In this document: positions 10,302 to 17,691 of the stretch, piece after piece
Numbering within the stretch: the first letter of the stretch is position 1
Layout: each line of letters starts with the position of its first letter
From: CBDCBA01 sp965214125
GTDB lineage: Bacteria > Planctomycetota > Phycisphaerae > Tepidisphaerales > Tepidisphaeraceae
Assembly: GCA_965214125.1 (NCBI GenBank)
Contig: CBDCBA010000008.1
Span: 1 to 40,151 of the forward strand
Reading direction: 5' to 3'
Length of the DNA: 40,151 nucleotides
Notes under the pieces: generated by a model
Database searches by the model: none
What the model was told of the DNA's origin: nothing
The model's input: only the letters and a program-made list of their open reading frames with translations
Translations under genes and position numbers: made by a program

Positions 10302-11135
10302 TCAATGGTGCGTTGCCGGCGGGTCCTCGGCGGGCGGGGCGACCGGGTCTTTGCTGACCACCGCGGGCGCGTCGGCGCGGGCGGCGACGAGTTGGTCAGT
10401 GGCCTCGACCTCCACGCGGCGATTCGTGCGGCGGTCGGCGGCGTCGTAGGCGCGGAGCTTGATCGGCTCGTACGGCCCGCTCGCCTGCACGCGCAGGATC
10501 TCCGGGCTCACGCCCTCGCCCACGAGGAAGTCGGCCACCGCGCGGGCGCGGGCCAGCGACAGGTCCAGGTGCGCGTCGCGTCCCCCCCCACCACCACCCC
10601 CACCACCCGCTCCGCTCTCGGCGACGTCGTCCAGGCCGGTGTGTCCCTTGATGAGCACGACGTTGCGATGCCCGCGAATCTTGCCGGCGATCTGGCGCAG
10701 CGCCGCCTGTTGATCGTCGCCGAGCACGGCGTCCCCGGCGGCGAAGGTGGCGCGGCCGCCCAGGCCGGCGAGTTCGCCGTCGCGAATGGTCGTGACCTCG
10801 CTCTCGGTGCCGTCGGCCCCGCGCGCGGCGATGGTGGCGTTGCCCTTCTCCCCCTCGCCGTTGCGCTTGATCTGATCGAGCTTGCGCAGCAGCTCGTCGA
10901 GGCGGATCTGCACGTCGCTGTCGGCCGTGACGTCGGCGCCAAAGGCGATCTGGATCTCCTTGAGGATCTCCTGCTTGCGGATCTCCTCGCGCGTGGTCTC
11001 CTCGGCGGTGTCCTTCACGTCGGGCTTGAGGACCCAGAGGATCACGAACAGGCCCATCATGCACATGAGCAGGTCGGCGAGGGTGAAGATCCACTCGGGG
11101 CATTCTTCGCAGATGTCTTCGGGGTCGCAGGCCAT
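10302..11135 (-). CDS. motB: MotB-like flagellar stator protein with OmpA domain
   Basis: A 277-residue stator B subunit. A short Cys-bearing N-terminus (C3, C9, C12) leads into PEWIFTLADLLMCMMGLFV, the single transmembrane helix with the conserved proton-carrying Asp in LADLL. A charged linker follows, then an OmpA-like peptidoglycan-binding domain whose second half shows LSLARARAVADFLVGEGV and DRRTNRRVEVE. The domain is interrupted near residue 180 by a nine-glycine run encoded by GGT/GGG codons. MotB anchors the stator to the cell wall and, with MotA, powers the flagellar motor. It lies downstream of motA on the same strand, but the two are separated by the S23-type element at 11142-11604. 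The start codon is only six bases from the end of that element, and no Shine-Dalgarno site is visible. A TolR- or LafU-like role is less likely. Confidence 0.85.
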   Translation of the reverse strand: MACDPEDICEECPEWIFTLADLLMCMMGLFVILWVLKPDVKDTAEETTREEIRKQEILKEIQIAFGADVTADSDVQIRLDELLRKLDQIKRNGEGEKGNATIAARGADGTESEVTTIRDGELAGLGGRATFAAGDAVLGDDQQAALRQIAGKIRGHRNVVLIKGHTGLDDVAESGAGGGGGGGGGRDAHLDLSLARARAVADFLVGEGVSPEILRVQASGPYEPIKLRAYDAADRRTNRRVEVEATDQLVAARADAPAVVSKDPVAPPAEDPPATHH

Positions 11136-11141
11136 GCGTTG

Positions 11142-11604
11142 GGGAGGTGGGAGCGGGGGAGGTGGGAGGTGGGCAGAGCCAGAGCATCAACGGGGCGTGC
11201 GGGCGCGAATGGGGCGTGCGTAGGCGGAGAGCATGCGGGCGATGCTCAGTACCGTGTCGCGCAGGTGCCGGGTGTCGCCGTAGCCGAGGTCGTGAGCGAG
11301 CAGGAGCTGGTAGTCGGCCTCGTCGAGCGACGCATGAGCGATGTTCAGGAAGCGCAGCTTGTCTGCGTCGCCCTCGCGCCGGTAGCCCTCGACCATGTTG
11401 GTCGGCACCGATGCCGCCGACCGCCGCAGTTGCGAGGCGAGGCCAAAGGTCTCGTGAGACGGGAAGCGTCCGGCAATGCGATAGACCTCTAGCACCCACT
11501 GGTGGGCCACCTGCCACATTTCGAGCGACTCGTAACGCTGCCTCGCCATATCTCCTCCGACTCAGGCCTCTGCCCACGTCCCACCTCCCCCACTCCCACC
11601 TCCC
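11142..11604 (-). mobile_element. Candidate IVS-like element: 39-bp inverted repeats enclosing an S23-type gene
   Basis: Bases 11142-11180 and 11566-11604 are inverted copies matching at 36 of 39 positions; the plus-strand left arm starts GGGAGGTGGGAGCGGGGGAG. The only gene inside is a four-helix-bundle (S23-family) protein that fills nearly all of the 385-base interior. The element lies precisely between motA (stop 10 bases beyond one arm) and motB (start 6 bases beyond the other). Known S23 genes occur in 23S rRNA intervening sequences, where an inverted repeat pairs and the gene lies in the loop; here the same layout is found inside a protein operon. No target duplication is obvious. Mobility is inferred. 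Confidence 0.65.
11187..11549 (-). CDS. Four-helix-bundle protein, S23/23S rRNA intervening-sequence family
   Basis: A 120-residue protein matching the S23 / four-helix-bundle family (TIGR02436-type). Diagnostic parts are YESLEMWQVAHQWVLEVYRI at the start, FGLASQLRRSAASVPTNMVE followed by GYRR in the middle, and KLRFLNIAHASLDEADYQLL afterwards. These give four amphipathic helices. The family was first noted in genes inside 23S rRNA intervening sequences of Leptospira and Coxiella; the diversity-generating retroelement protein Avd shares the fold. Its molecular role is not settled. There is no reverse transcriptase or variable repeat nearby, so an Avd role is not supported. It reads in the same direction as motA and motB and sits between 39-bp inverted repeats, so it would be translated from the loop of a long mRNA hairpin. 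Confidence 0.9.
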   Translation of the reverse strand: MARQRYESLEMWQVAHQWVLEVYRIAGRFPSHETFGLASQLRRSAASVPTNMVEGYRREGDADKLRFLNIAHASLDEADYQLLLAHDLGYGDTRHLRDTVLSIARMLSAYARPIRARTPR

Positions 11605-11614
11605 GGCAAGGCCG

Positions 11615-12394
11615 CTACGCGGCCTTGGCCATCGTCTCCTGCTTCGCCGTCGTCACGAAGCTGAGCAACTGCATCTCCACCACGCGGGGGTTGTTGCCGG
11701 CCTGGATGCTCAGGAGGCCTTGCATCATCACTTCCTTGGCGAACGCCTCTTCCTTGCTGAGAAACGCCAGCTTTTCCGCGATGGGGCCGGCGATTACGTT
11801 CTGGATCATCGCGCCGTACAGCGTGCCCACCAGCGCGACCGCCAACGCTCCGCCGATGGCGGCGGCGTCGCCGTCGAGATTCTTGAAGAGCGCGATCTGC
11901 GCGACGAGACACGCCAGCAATCCGCAGCCCGGCCCGAATTTGGCCAGGGCCGCCCAGAAGTGCTTGCCGTGCTTGTGCCGCTCGGTCATCGCGTCGATCT
12001 CGATGCGCAGGATGCGCTCGACCACCTCCGGGTCGGTGCCGTCGATCGTCAGTTGCAACCCGCGTCGCATGAAGGGGTCGGGGTGGTTCTTGCTCGCCTC
12101 CTCCAAGGCCAGCACGCCGTCGCGGCGGGCGGTTTCGGCGAACTCGACGATTTCGGTGATCAGGTGCTCGGTGTCGTGGTGCCCCCCGCCGACGAGCTTC
12201 TTGCCCGCCTTGAGGGCCGTCACGATGGCGCCCAGTGGCGTGCCGGCGATCGTCGCGCCCAACGCACACCCGCCGACGAGAATGACCTCCGTCGGCTTGA
12301 TGTATGGGCCGATCGCGCCGTGGGTGACGTGCCACATGCCAAAGCCCAGCGAGCCCCAGGCGATGCCGTAGCCGAGAAAGGTTCCGAAGTCCAT
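11615..12394 (-). CDS. motA: MotA-like flagellar stator proton channel
   Basis: A 259-residue MotA/TolQ/ExbB-family membrane protein and partner of MotB in the ion-driven stator. Four hydrophobic segments are visible. Two lie at the N-terminus, FLGYGIAWGSLGFGMWHVTH and VILVGGCALGATIAGTPLG. Two lie around residues 150-210, FGPGCGLLACLVAQIALF and AAIGGALAVALVGTLYGAMI. The cytoplasmic loop between them carries ARRDGVLALEEASKNHPDPF and FMRRGLQLTIDGTDP, close to the MotA signature in that region. The C-terminal cytoplasmic tail is short. The ATG at 12394 follows directly on the pyrimidine-rich strand of a repeat (12396-12440) with no Shine-Dalgarno site. Divergent purQ begins 128 bp away. No other flagellar genes are in the window, as is common for unlinked mot loci. 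Confidence 0.9.
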   Translation of the reverse strand: MDFGTFLGYGIAWGSLGFGMWHVTHGAIGPYIKPTEVILVGGCALGATIAGTPLGAIVTALKAGKKLVGGGHHDTEHLITEIVEFAETARRDGVLALEEASKNHPDPFMRRGLQLTIDGTDPEVVERILRIEIDAMTERHKHGKHFWAALAKFGPGCGLLACLVAQIALFKNLDGDAAAIGGALAVALVGTLYGAMIQNVIAGPIAEKLAFLSKEEAFAKEVMMQGLLSIQAGNNPRVVEMQLLSFVTTAKQETMAKAA

Positions 12395-12395
12395 G

Positions 12396-12440
12396 AGGCG
12401 GAAAGGATGAGGGCAGAAGGATGAAGGATGAACCCGAGGC
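12396..12440. repeat. Purine-rich half element abutting the motA start
   Basis: A purine-rich tract containing GATGAGGGCAGAAGGATGAA and GGATGAACCCGAGGC matches, with minor changes, both arms of the pair at 17691-17875. Only one full arm is obvious here; a short CCTTCTGCC about 20 bases later may be a remnant of the other. On the minus strand it forms a pyrimidine-rich leader that runs to within two bases of the motA ATG. On the plus strand it could extend the purQ reading frame at its N-terminus. Confidence 0.75.
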
Positions 12441-12522
12441 GGAGGCCGAGGCGTCGCCTTCTGCCGTATCGACCGATAACCCAGGCGGCGTCCACTCCGC
12501 TCAAGCCGCTACCCTTGCGGCG

Positions 12523-13338
12523 ATGCCAAACGCACTGGTGCTTCGCGCGGCCGGGATCAACTGCGACCTCGAAACGGCCCACGCCTTTGAACTGGCCGGG
12601 GCGACGGCAACGCGATTGCACGTCAACCGTCTCGCGAAGCGGCCCGAACTGCTGGATGACTTCGACCTGCTGACCATCCCCGGCGGGTTCAGCCACGGCG
12701 ACGACATCGCCGCGGGCCGCATTCTCGGCGACCGCCTGGCGCGCGAGTTCGGCGACGCGCTGCGCCGCTTCGTGGACCGAGGCGGGCCGATTCTGGGCAT
12801 CTGCAACGGCTTTCAGGTTCTCACGCAGGCAGGCCTGCTGCCGGGGCATCTGGACGGTGTCGAGGGCCGCGCGTGCGCTCTGGCCCGCAACAGCAACGCC
12901 GCGACGGGCGGCCGATACGCCTGCCGGTGGGTGTCGCTGACGAAAACGTCCGACCGCTGCGTCTGGACGGACGGGCTCGGCCAGGATGAGACGATCGAGC
13001 TGCCGATGGCCCACGCGGAGGGGCGCATCGTCTTCAAGGACGACCGCGCACGCCGGGCGACGCTGGCCGGCGGTCGCGTCGCCCTCGCCTATGCCGGCTC
13101 CGCCACCGCCCTGCCGAGCGATTTCCCGTCGAACCCGAACGGCAGTGCCGACGCCATCGCCGGCTTGTGCGACGAAAGCGGCCTCGTGCTCGGGCTCATG
13201 CCCCACCCGGAGCGGTACGTCGACCCGCTGCAACACCCGGCCTGGTCGCGATTGGCGGCCGACGGCGACGCGCCACAGCCCGCCGGCCTGCGGCTGTTCC
13301 GAGCGGCCGTCGAGCATGTCGCCGGCGTCGTCGCGTAG
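12523..13338 (+). CDS. purQ: Phosphoribosylformylglycinamidine synthase glutaminase subunit
   Basis: PurQ supplies ammonia from glutamine to PurL for the fourth step of purine synthesis. The 271-residue product is a class I glutamine amidotransferase. LTIPGGFSHGDDIAAGRILG is the PurQ signature, the nucleophile Cys94 is in LGICNGFQVL, and the closing catalytic His/Glu are in GLMPHPERYV. The PGGFSHGD block separates PurQ from other glutaminases. The ATG at 12523 (MPNALVLRAAGINCD) is the natural start. An in-frame ATG at 12421 lies inside a repeat and would add a low-complexity extension. Neither has a clear Shine-Dalgarno site. At about 270 residues it is longer than the PurQ of Bacillus, close to the range of longer forms. 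purL and purS are not in the window. Confidence 0.95.
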   Translation: MPNALVLRAAGINCDLETAHAFELAGATATRLHVNRLAKRPELLDDFDLLTIPGGFSHGDDIAAGRILGDRLAREFGDALRRFVDRGGPILGICNGFQVLTQAGLLPGHLDGVEGRACALARNSNAATGGRYACRWVSLTKTSDRCVWTDGLGQDETIELPMAHAEGRIVFKDDRARRATLAGGRVALAYAGSATALPSDFPSNPNGSADAIAGLCDESGLVLGLMPHPERYVDPLQHPAWSRLAADGDAPQPAGLRLFRAAVEHVAGVVA

Positions 13339-13358
13339 GCGTATGTTAGGATGGGGCC

Positions 13359-13982
13359 ATGTCCTCGCCCGCGTCGCACCTGAAGCCACTCGAACGTCGC
13401 ATGACGCTAGAGGAGTTCTTCGAGTTTCAAGAGCGGAGCGAGCAGAAGCACGAGTTTCACGCCGGCCAAGTCTTCGCGATCGACGAGGGTGATGCCCTCG
13501 CGATGGCGGGCGGGACCGTCCAGCACGGCGACGTCAGCGTGAACCTGACGTTTGCCCTGCGGGGCCGCTTGCGGGGCACCCCTTGCTCCAACACGGCAAG
13601 CGACACCGCAATCTACGTCCAAGCGGCGGATCGAACCGTGTACCCCGACGCCGCCATCACCTGCGGGCAACGCGAGGTGTTGACGCTGAACCACAAAGAT
13701 CTCGCCATTCAGAACCCGGTGGGGATCTTCGAAATCCTCAGCGAATCCACCGAACGTTACAACCGTCTCGAGAAGTTCGACCTTTACCGCCTGATTCCGT
13801 CGCTCCGCGAGTACGTGTTGCTGCAATCGGATCAAATGCGGGCTGAACGGTTCTTTCTGGCCGACGACGGGGTCTGGCAAATGAACTTTTTCATCGGTCC
13901 CGAAGCCGAGCTAACTCTGCGGAGCGTCGATCTCACTCTCCCGCTCGCCGAACTTTACGAGAGCGTCACCCTCAAACCCTGA
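13359..13982 (+). CDS. Uma2 family (DUF820) putative nuclease
   Basis: A 207-residue protein of the Uma2/DUF820 family, which has a PD-(D/E)XK nuclease-like fold and is common in cyanobacteria and planctomycetes. Recognisable blocks are MTLEEFFEFQ near the start, KHEFHAGQVFAI, and AMAGGTVQHGDVSVNLTFAL with the conserved early helix. Next are TVYPDAAITC, holding the catalytic-type P-D, and IFEILSESTERYNRLEKFDLYR with the E-(I/V)-L-S-x-S/T motif and downstream Lys. Biological function is unproven; many copies per genome are usual. AGGATGGGG a few bases before the ATG is a fair Shine-Dalgarno site. Its last 11 bases overlap the convergent oxidoreductase gene. Confidence 0.93.
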   Translation: MSSPASHLKPLERRMTLEEFFEFQERSEQKHEFHAGQVFAIDEGDALAMAGGTVQHGDVSVNLTFALRGRLRGTPCSNTASDTAIYVQAADRTVYPDAAITCGQREVLTLNHKDLAIQNPVGIFEILSESTERYNRLEKFDLYRLIPSLREYVLLQSDQMRAERFFLADDGVWQMNFFIGPEAELTLRSVDLTLPLAELYESVTLKP

Positions 13983-15009
13983 CCTCCACCGCCCGCCCCG
14001 TCTCGCAGCTCTCGACGGCGGCGAAGACGGCGGCGACCGTTTTGAGGTTGTCGCGCCCGCTGGTCAGCCCCGGTCGGCCGGTGCGGACCGACTCGGCAAA
14101 GGCCGCCAGCAGTTGGGCCTGGCTCGGGTCCCCCGGCGGGATCGGGCGGAGCTCGTGCTGGACGTCGCTGCCCCACGTCTTGCATGTCGACAGCTCCACG
14201 CCGCCCAGGCGGTCGTCGAAGCGGATGGCGCCGTCGGCGCACTGAATCCGCCAGGCACCCTGCCAACTGTTGGGCCGGCCTTTGGCGCTCCAGTCGCCGG
14301 CGTAGCTGACGACGGTGTCGTCGTCCATCGTCAGGATCATCCGCAGCGCCGCGCCATGCTCGTACAGGCCCTGCTGTGCCGACCAGGTCGGATTGAAGTC
14401 GGTCGCGTAGACCTGCCAGATGTCGCGCCCGAGGACGTGGCGGATCAGGTCGATGTGGTGGACGGCCATGTCGACCAGCAGCACGTGCCGCATCGACTGA
14501 CGGAAGCTGCCGCGAAAGTCGCCCGGCAGGAAGAAGTCGAGGTGCGCGTGCCCGAAGTCGCCGTAGGGCCGCTCGTCGAAGACCTGCTTCAGCAGCGTCG
14601 GCTCCGCATCCCAGCGGCGGTTCTGGCCGACCATGAGTTGTTTACCGGCGGATTCGGCCTGCTCGACCATCCGCCGCGCCGACTCCAAATCCTCGGCCAG
14701 CGGCTTCTCCACAAGCAGGTGCAGGCCGGCGTCGAACGCGAGCGAGGCATGCTCCGGGTGGACCGCCGGCGGCGTGACGCTCAGGACGGCGTCCGCCTTC
14801 ACCTTGGCGACGGCGTCGGCCAACTCACTGAAGCGGCGGTCGGCGGGCAGCTCGATTGCGTCGCCGGCCTTGGCGAGCGCCTCGGCGTTGGGGTCGGCAA
14901 GGGCGACGACGTCAAAGTCCGGGCTCTGGCTGGCCGTGTCGAAGAACCAGCTCCGCCCGTGTCCGCCCACGCCCGCCTGGATCAATCGCAGCTTGGTCGT
15001 GTTGCTCAT
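13972..15009 (-). CDS. Gfo/Idh/MocA family oxidoreductase
   Basis: A 345-residue member of the family, the third in this window. The Rossmann start is LRLIQAGVGGHGRSWFFDTA. The G-x-G motif is altered to GVGGHG, and DVVALADPNAEAL carries the acidic NAD-binding residue. The signature VTPPAVHPEHASLAFDAGLH continues into LLVEKPLAEDLESARRMVEQ, with MVGQNRRWD afterwards. The catalytic-region histidines appear in VDMAVHHIDLIRHVLGRD. It is probably a cytoplasmic NAD(P)-dependent dehydrogenase of sugar-like substrates. It overlaps the convergent Uma2 gene by 11 bp and diverges from the DUF2254 gene with 28 bp between starts, so both promoters must lie within or very close to coding sequence. Confidence 0.93.
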   Translation of the reverse strand: MSNTTKLRLIQAGVGGHGRSWFFDTASQSPDFDVVALADPNAEALAKAGDAIELPADRRFSELADAVAKVKADAVLSVTPPAVHPEHASLAFDAGLHLLVEKPLAEDLESARRMVEQAESAGKQLMVGQNRRWDAEPTLLKQVFDERPYGDFGHAHLDFFLPGDFRGSFRQSMRHVLLVDMAVHHIDLIRHVLGRDIWQVYATDFNPTWSAQQGLYEHGAALRMILTMDDDTVVSYAGDWSAKGRPNSWQGAWRIQCADGAIRFDDRLGGVELSTCKTWGSDVQHELRPIPPGDPSQAQLLAAFAESVRTGRPGLTSGRDNLKTVAAVFAAVESCETGRAVEVRV

Positions 15010-15037
15010 CGCCTAAGCCTACCCGCTGCTTCGCCGG

Positions 15038-16555
15038 ATGCCGACGGGCGCGGGCGCGGGTAGGGTTGGCCACGTGCTCCGCCGTGCCGCCGCCAAGACC
15101 AGCCAGTCGCTCCGGGCACTGGGCAGCGACGGCGCGGCGCAGGCCCAGGGGTCGCCGGGGCTGTCGCGGCTGCTGATCGTCTTCTCACCAACATTCGTGC
15201 GCATCTGGCTCGACCGGCTGCGCGACAGCTTCTGGTTCCTGCCCGGCCTGCTCGCGGGCGCGGCGGCCTTCCTTGGGGCGGTGATGCCCTACGTCGACGG
15301 CATCCTGCAGAGCAAGGATTCCACGCCCGGCCCGACGATGCTTCTGTACGACATCGGCCCCGCCGGGGCGCGCTCGGTGTTGACCGCCACCGCCAGCAGC
15401 AGCATCACCGTCGCCGCCACCGTCTTCTCGATCACGATCGCGACGCTCACGCTCACCAGCAGCCAGTTCGGCCCGCGCCTGCTGCGTACCTTCACGACCG
15501 ACCGCGGCGTGCAGTTTTCGCTCGGCACGTTCATCGCCACGTTCATCTACCCGCTGCTGGTGCTGCGTGTCGTGCAGACCGCGGGCGACAGTGAGGAGGC
15601 CAAGGCGTTCGTCCCGCACCTGAGCGTCTTCCTCGCGACCGTGATGGCGTTGTTCGCCACAGGCGTGCTGATCTACTTCGTCCACCACGTCGCCCTCATC
15701 ATCCGCGCGCCGCAGGTGATCGCCGAGGTCGGCAACGAGCTCGACGACGTGATCGACCACGTGATTCCCGTCGACGGCTCGCGCGGCGATCAGGACGCGC
15801 CCGACCCGCCCGGCGTGCCGGGCCTGCGCAGCACCAGCAGCGAGCGGCCCGACGATGCGGTCGTCGTCGCCCGCAGCGGGCGCAGCGGGTTCATCACCGT
15901 CGTCGGCTACGACGGCCTGCTCGGCTTGGCCGGCAAGATCGACGCGGCCCTCTGGCTCACCGCCAAGCCGGGCGACTACGTGTTCGAGAACGCCCCGCTC
16001 GCCTCGGCCGCGGCCGACGTCGCCCAGCGCATCAGCGACGCCGACGCGAAGAAGGTGGCGGCCCACTTCGGCATCGCGGCGCGGCGGACGGTCGGGCAGG
16101 ACCCGATCTTCGCGATCGAGCAGCTTACGGAAATTGCCCAGCGTGCCCTGTCGCCGGGCATCAACGACCCGCACACGGCGATCAACTGCATCGATCGCCT
16201 CGGCGCCGCGCTTGCCCGCGCGTGCGCCCGGCCCTTTCCCGACCAACGCCGCCGCGACGCGACCGGCATCCTTCGCGTCGTTTCAAACCGGCTGGAGTGG
16301 CCCACGCTGGTCGCGGCGGCGTTCGACCCGATCCGCCGCTACGGCAAGGGCGACGCGAATGTGATGGGCCGACTGCTCGACACGATCGCCGCCCTCGTCG
16401 ACGCCTGCCCGCGCCAGGATCGCCGGCGTGTCCTGCGCGAGCACGCTGACGCGATTCTCGCGACGACCACTGCCCCCGACAGCACCCTCGACACGCGCGA
16501 CCGCCAACAGGTTCAGGCGGCGTACGCGAAGGTGCTCGATCGGCTCAAGGAGTAG
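15038..16555 (+). CDS. DUF2254 family membrane protein
   Basis: A 505-residue membrane protein of the DUF2254 family, whose function is unknown. The N-terminal half has four hydrophobic segments: FWFLPGLLAGAAAFLGAVMP, the long SITVAATVFSITIATLTLTS, GTFIATFIYPLLVLRVV, and LSVFLATVMALFATGVLIYF. The second includes the conserved Ser/Thr-rich stretch followed by SQFGPRLLR. The C-terminal soluble part contains GYDGLLGLAGKIDAAL, the block RRTVGQDPIFAIEQLTEIAQ and then RALSPGINDPHTAINCIDRL, which are the most conserved parts of the family. The ATG at 15038 gives an Ala/Gly-rich leader of about 45 residues; a later GTG at 15074 is also possible. It converges on the glutaminase gene with 42 bp between stops. 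Confidence 0.92.
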   Translation: MPTGAGAGRVGHVLRRAAAKTSQSLRALGSDGAAQAQGSPGLSRLLIVFSPTFVRIWLDRLRDSFWFLPGLLAGAAAFLGAVMPYVDGILQSKDSTPGPTMLLYDIGPAGARSVLTATASSSITVAATVFSITIATLTLTSSQFGPRLLRTFTTDRGVQFSLGTFIATFIYPLLVLRVVQTAGDSEEAKAFVPHLSVFLATVMALFATGVLIYFVHHVALIIRAPQVIAEVGNELDDVIDHVIPVDGSRGDQDAPDPPGVPGLRSTSSERPDDAVVVARSGRSGFITVVGYDGLLGLAGKIDAALWLTAKPGDYVFENAPLASAAADVAQRISDADAKKVAAHFGIAARRTVGQDPIFAIEQLTEIAQRALSPGINDPHTAINCIDRLGAALARACARPFPDQRRRDATGILRVVSNRLEWPTLVAAAFDPIRRYGKGDANVMGRLLDTIAALVDACPRQDRRRVLREHADAILATTTAPDSTLDTRDRQQVQAAYAKVLDRLKE

Positions 16556-16563
16556 TGATTCGC

Positions 16564-16607
16564 CATGCGCCGGATGGCTACCCCATGCGCCAGATGGCTA
16601 CCCCATG
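16564..16607. repeat. 20-bp tandem repeat over the trpG/pabA stop codon
   Basis: A unit reading ATGCGCCGGATGGCTACCCC is followed by a second copy with one change and then by the start of a third (ATGCGC). On the minus strand the third partial copy is the last codons of the glutaminase gene, so the unit duplicates the gene's 3' end including the TAG stop (16598-16600 and again 16578-16580). Confidence 0.85.
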
Positions 16608-17188
16608 CGCAGGAAGTTGGCGATCAGGCGGTCGCCATGTTCAGTGAGGAAGCTCTCGGGGTGGAACTGCACGCCCATCAGCGGCCAACGCGTGTGGCGC
16701 AGGCCCATGATCTCGTCGTCGGCCGTCCAGGCGCTCACGGCGAAGTCGGCATCGTTCAGGCTGCCGCGGCGGACGATCAGCGAGTGGTACCGCGCGGCCG
16801 TGAACGGGCTGGGTACGCCCTCGAACAGCCCCTGGCCGTCGTGGTGGACGCGGTCGGTCTTGCCGTGCATCAGCTTCGCCGCCCGCTCGACCACCCCGCC
16901 CGCGTTGGCGGCCAGGCACTGGTGGCCCAGGCAGACGCCCAGGCTCGGGATGCCCGTCGGGGCCAGGCGGTCGAGGATCACGCCGCTCTGGCCCGCCTCG
17001 CTCGGCGAGCACGGGCCGGGGCTGACGAGCAAATGCGTCGGCTTGAGCTCGGCCGCACCGTCGGCGTCGATCTGATCGTTGCGGACCACCCGCACCTCCA
17101 ACCCCGGCCGAACCTCGCGGGCGACGGTTCCCACGAGTTGGACGAGGTTGTAGGTGAAGCTGTCGTAGTTATCGATCAGCAGGAGCAT
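16598..17188 (-). CDS. trpG: Anthranilate / aminodeoxychorismate synthase glutaminase subunit
   Basis: A 196-residue class I glutamine amidotransferase that feeds ammonia to TrpE (tryptophan) or PabB (folate). The start MLLLIDNYDSFTYNLVQ is the TrpG/PabA hallmark. The oxyanion block is LLVSPGPCSPSEAG, the nucleophile is Cys86 in SLGVCLGHQCLAA, and the His176/Glu178 pair is in MGVQFHPESFLTEHG. Length is normal. TrpG and PabA cannot be separated from sequence, and one protein often serves both enzymes; no trpE or pabB is nearby, so the symbol is provisional. The last codons fall in a short tandem duplication that also copies the stop codon. Upstream lies a gap with a small inverted repeat (17226-17290). 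Confidence 0.93.
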   Translation of the reverse strand: MLLLIDNYDSFTYNLVQLVGTVAREVRPGLEVRVVRNDQIDADGAAELKPTHLLVSPGPCSPSEAGQSGVILDRLAPTGIPSLGVCLGHQCLAANAGGVVERAAKLMHGKTDRVHHDGQGLFEGVPSPFTAARYHSLIVRRGSLNDADFAVSAWTADDEIMGLRHTRWPLMGVQFHPESFLTEHGDRLIANFLRMG

Positions 17189-17225
17189 CGGTGGGGCAGC
17201 TTACGCAATTCGGTAGAGGTACAGC

Positions 17226-17290
17226 ATGCGGCGCGACAGCCTAAGCATGATCCTGCCATAGAGTTGGCGGAGAACCGGGTCGCGCCGCAT
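17226..17290. repeat. Short inverted repeat in the trpG-HMA gap
   Basis: ATGCGGCGCGAC at 17226-17237 is repeated exactly in inverted form at 17279-17290, with a 41-base loop. The arms are only 12 bp, shorter than the other elements. It lies in the divergent promoter region between the glutaminase gene and the HMA-like gene, so it could be an operator or a decayed palindromic element. Confidence 0.6.
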
Positions 17291-17379
17291 CCGGGGTCGG
17301 CCGGCGGGCGAATGTTGCGATGGTGAAGTGCGCCCCGGGATTTGGCCGGCGCAGGCAGTTCAATCCGCTTGGAGCCGCC

Positions 17380-17691
17380 ATGACGACAACCCCCACAGAC
17401 CAAGCCCAAGCCGAGCGCGAGGCGATTGCGCGGGAGTCGCTCAAGCGCGATTCGCTGCTGATCGTGGGAGTCGAGGGGATGCACAGCCACGCCTGCGAGG
17501 AGCGGATTGTGGCGCGGCTGTCGGCGACGGTCGGCGTGCGCGAGGCGGAGGTCGACTTCGCCAGCGGGCAGGCCTCGATCATCTTCGATGCCCGGCGGAC
17601 CACGGCACACCAACTGCTCGACGTGATCGTCGCCGCCGGCTTCCGCTGCGGCGAACACTTTCTCGGCAGCGGCGGCGGACGGGTGGAGTGA
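17380..17691 (+). CDS. HMA-like small protein with degenerate metal motif
   Basis: A 103-residue protein resembling a heavy-metal-associated (HMA) domain. After a charged 25-residue leader comes SLLIVGVEGMHSHACEERIV, then ARLSATVGVREAEVDFASGQ and ASIIFDARRTTAHQLLDVIV. This is the beta-alpha-beta-beta-alpha-beta order of HMA domains, ending with AAGFRCGEHF. The usual metal loop G-M-x-C-x-x-C reads G-M-H-S-H-A-C here, so the first Cys is replaced by Ser while the second remains. It may bind metal through His/Cys differently, or not at all. GGAG nine bases before the ATG at 17380 is a good Shine-Dalgarno site. Its stop codon runs into the purine-rich repeat 17691-17875. Confidence 0.7.
   Translation: MTTTPTDQAQAEREAIARESLKRDSLLIVGVEGMHSHACEERIVARLSATVGVREAEVDFASGQASIIFDARRTTAHQLLDVIVAAGFRCGEHFLGSGGGRVE

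Noticed and set aside
11187..11549. Avd accessory gene of a diversity-generating retroelement
   Set aside because: The fold is shared, but there is no reverse transcriptase, template repeat or variable repeat nearby.
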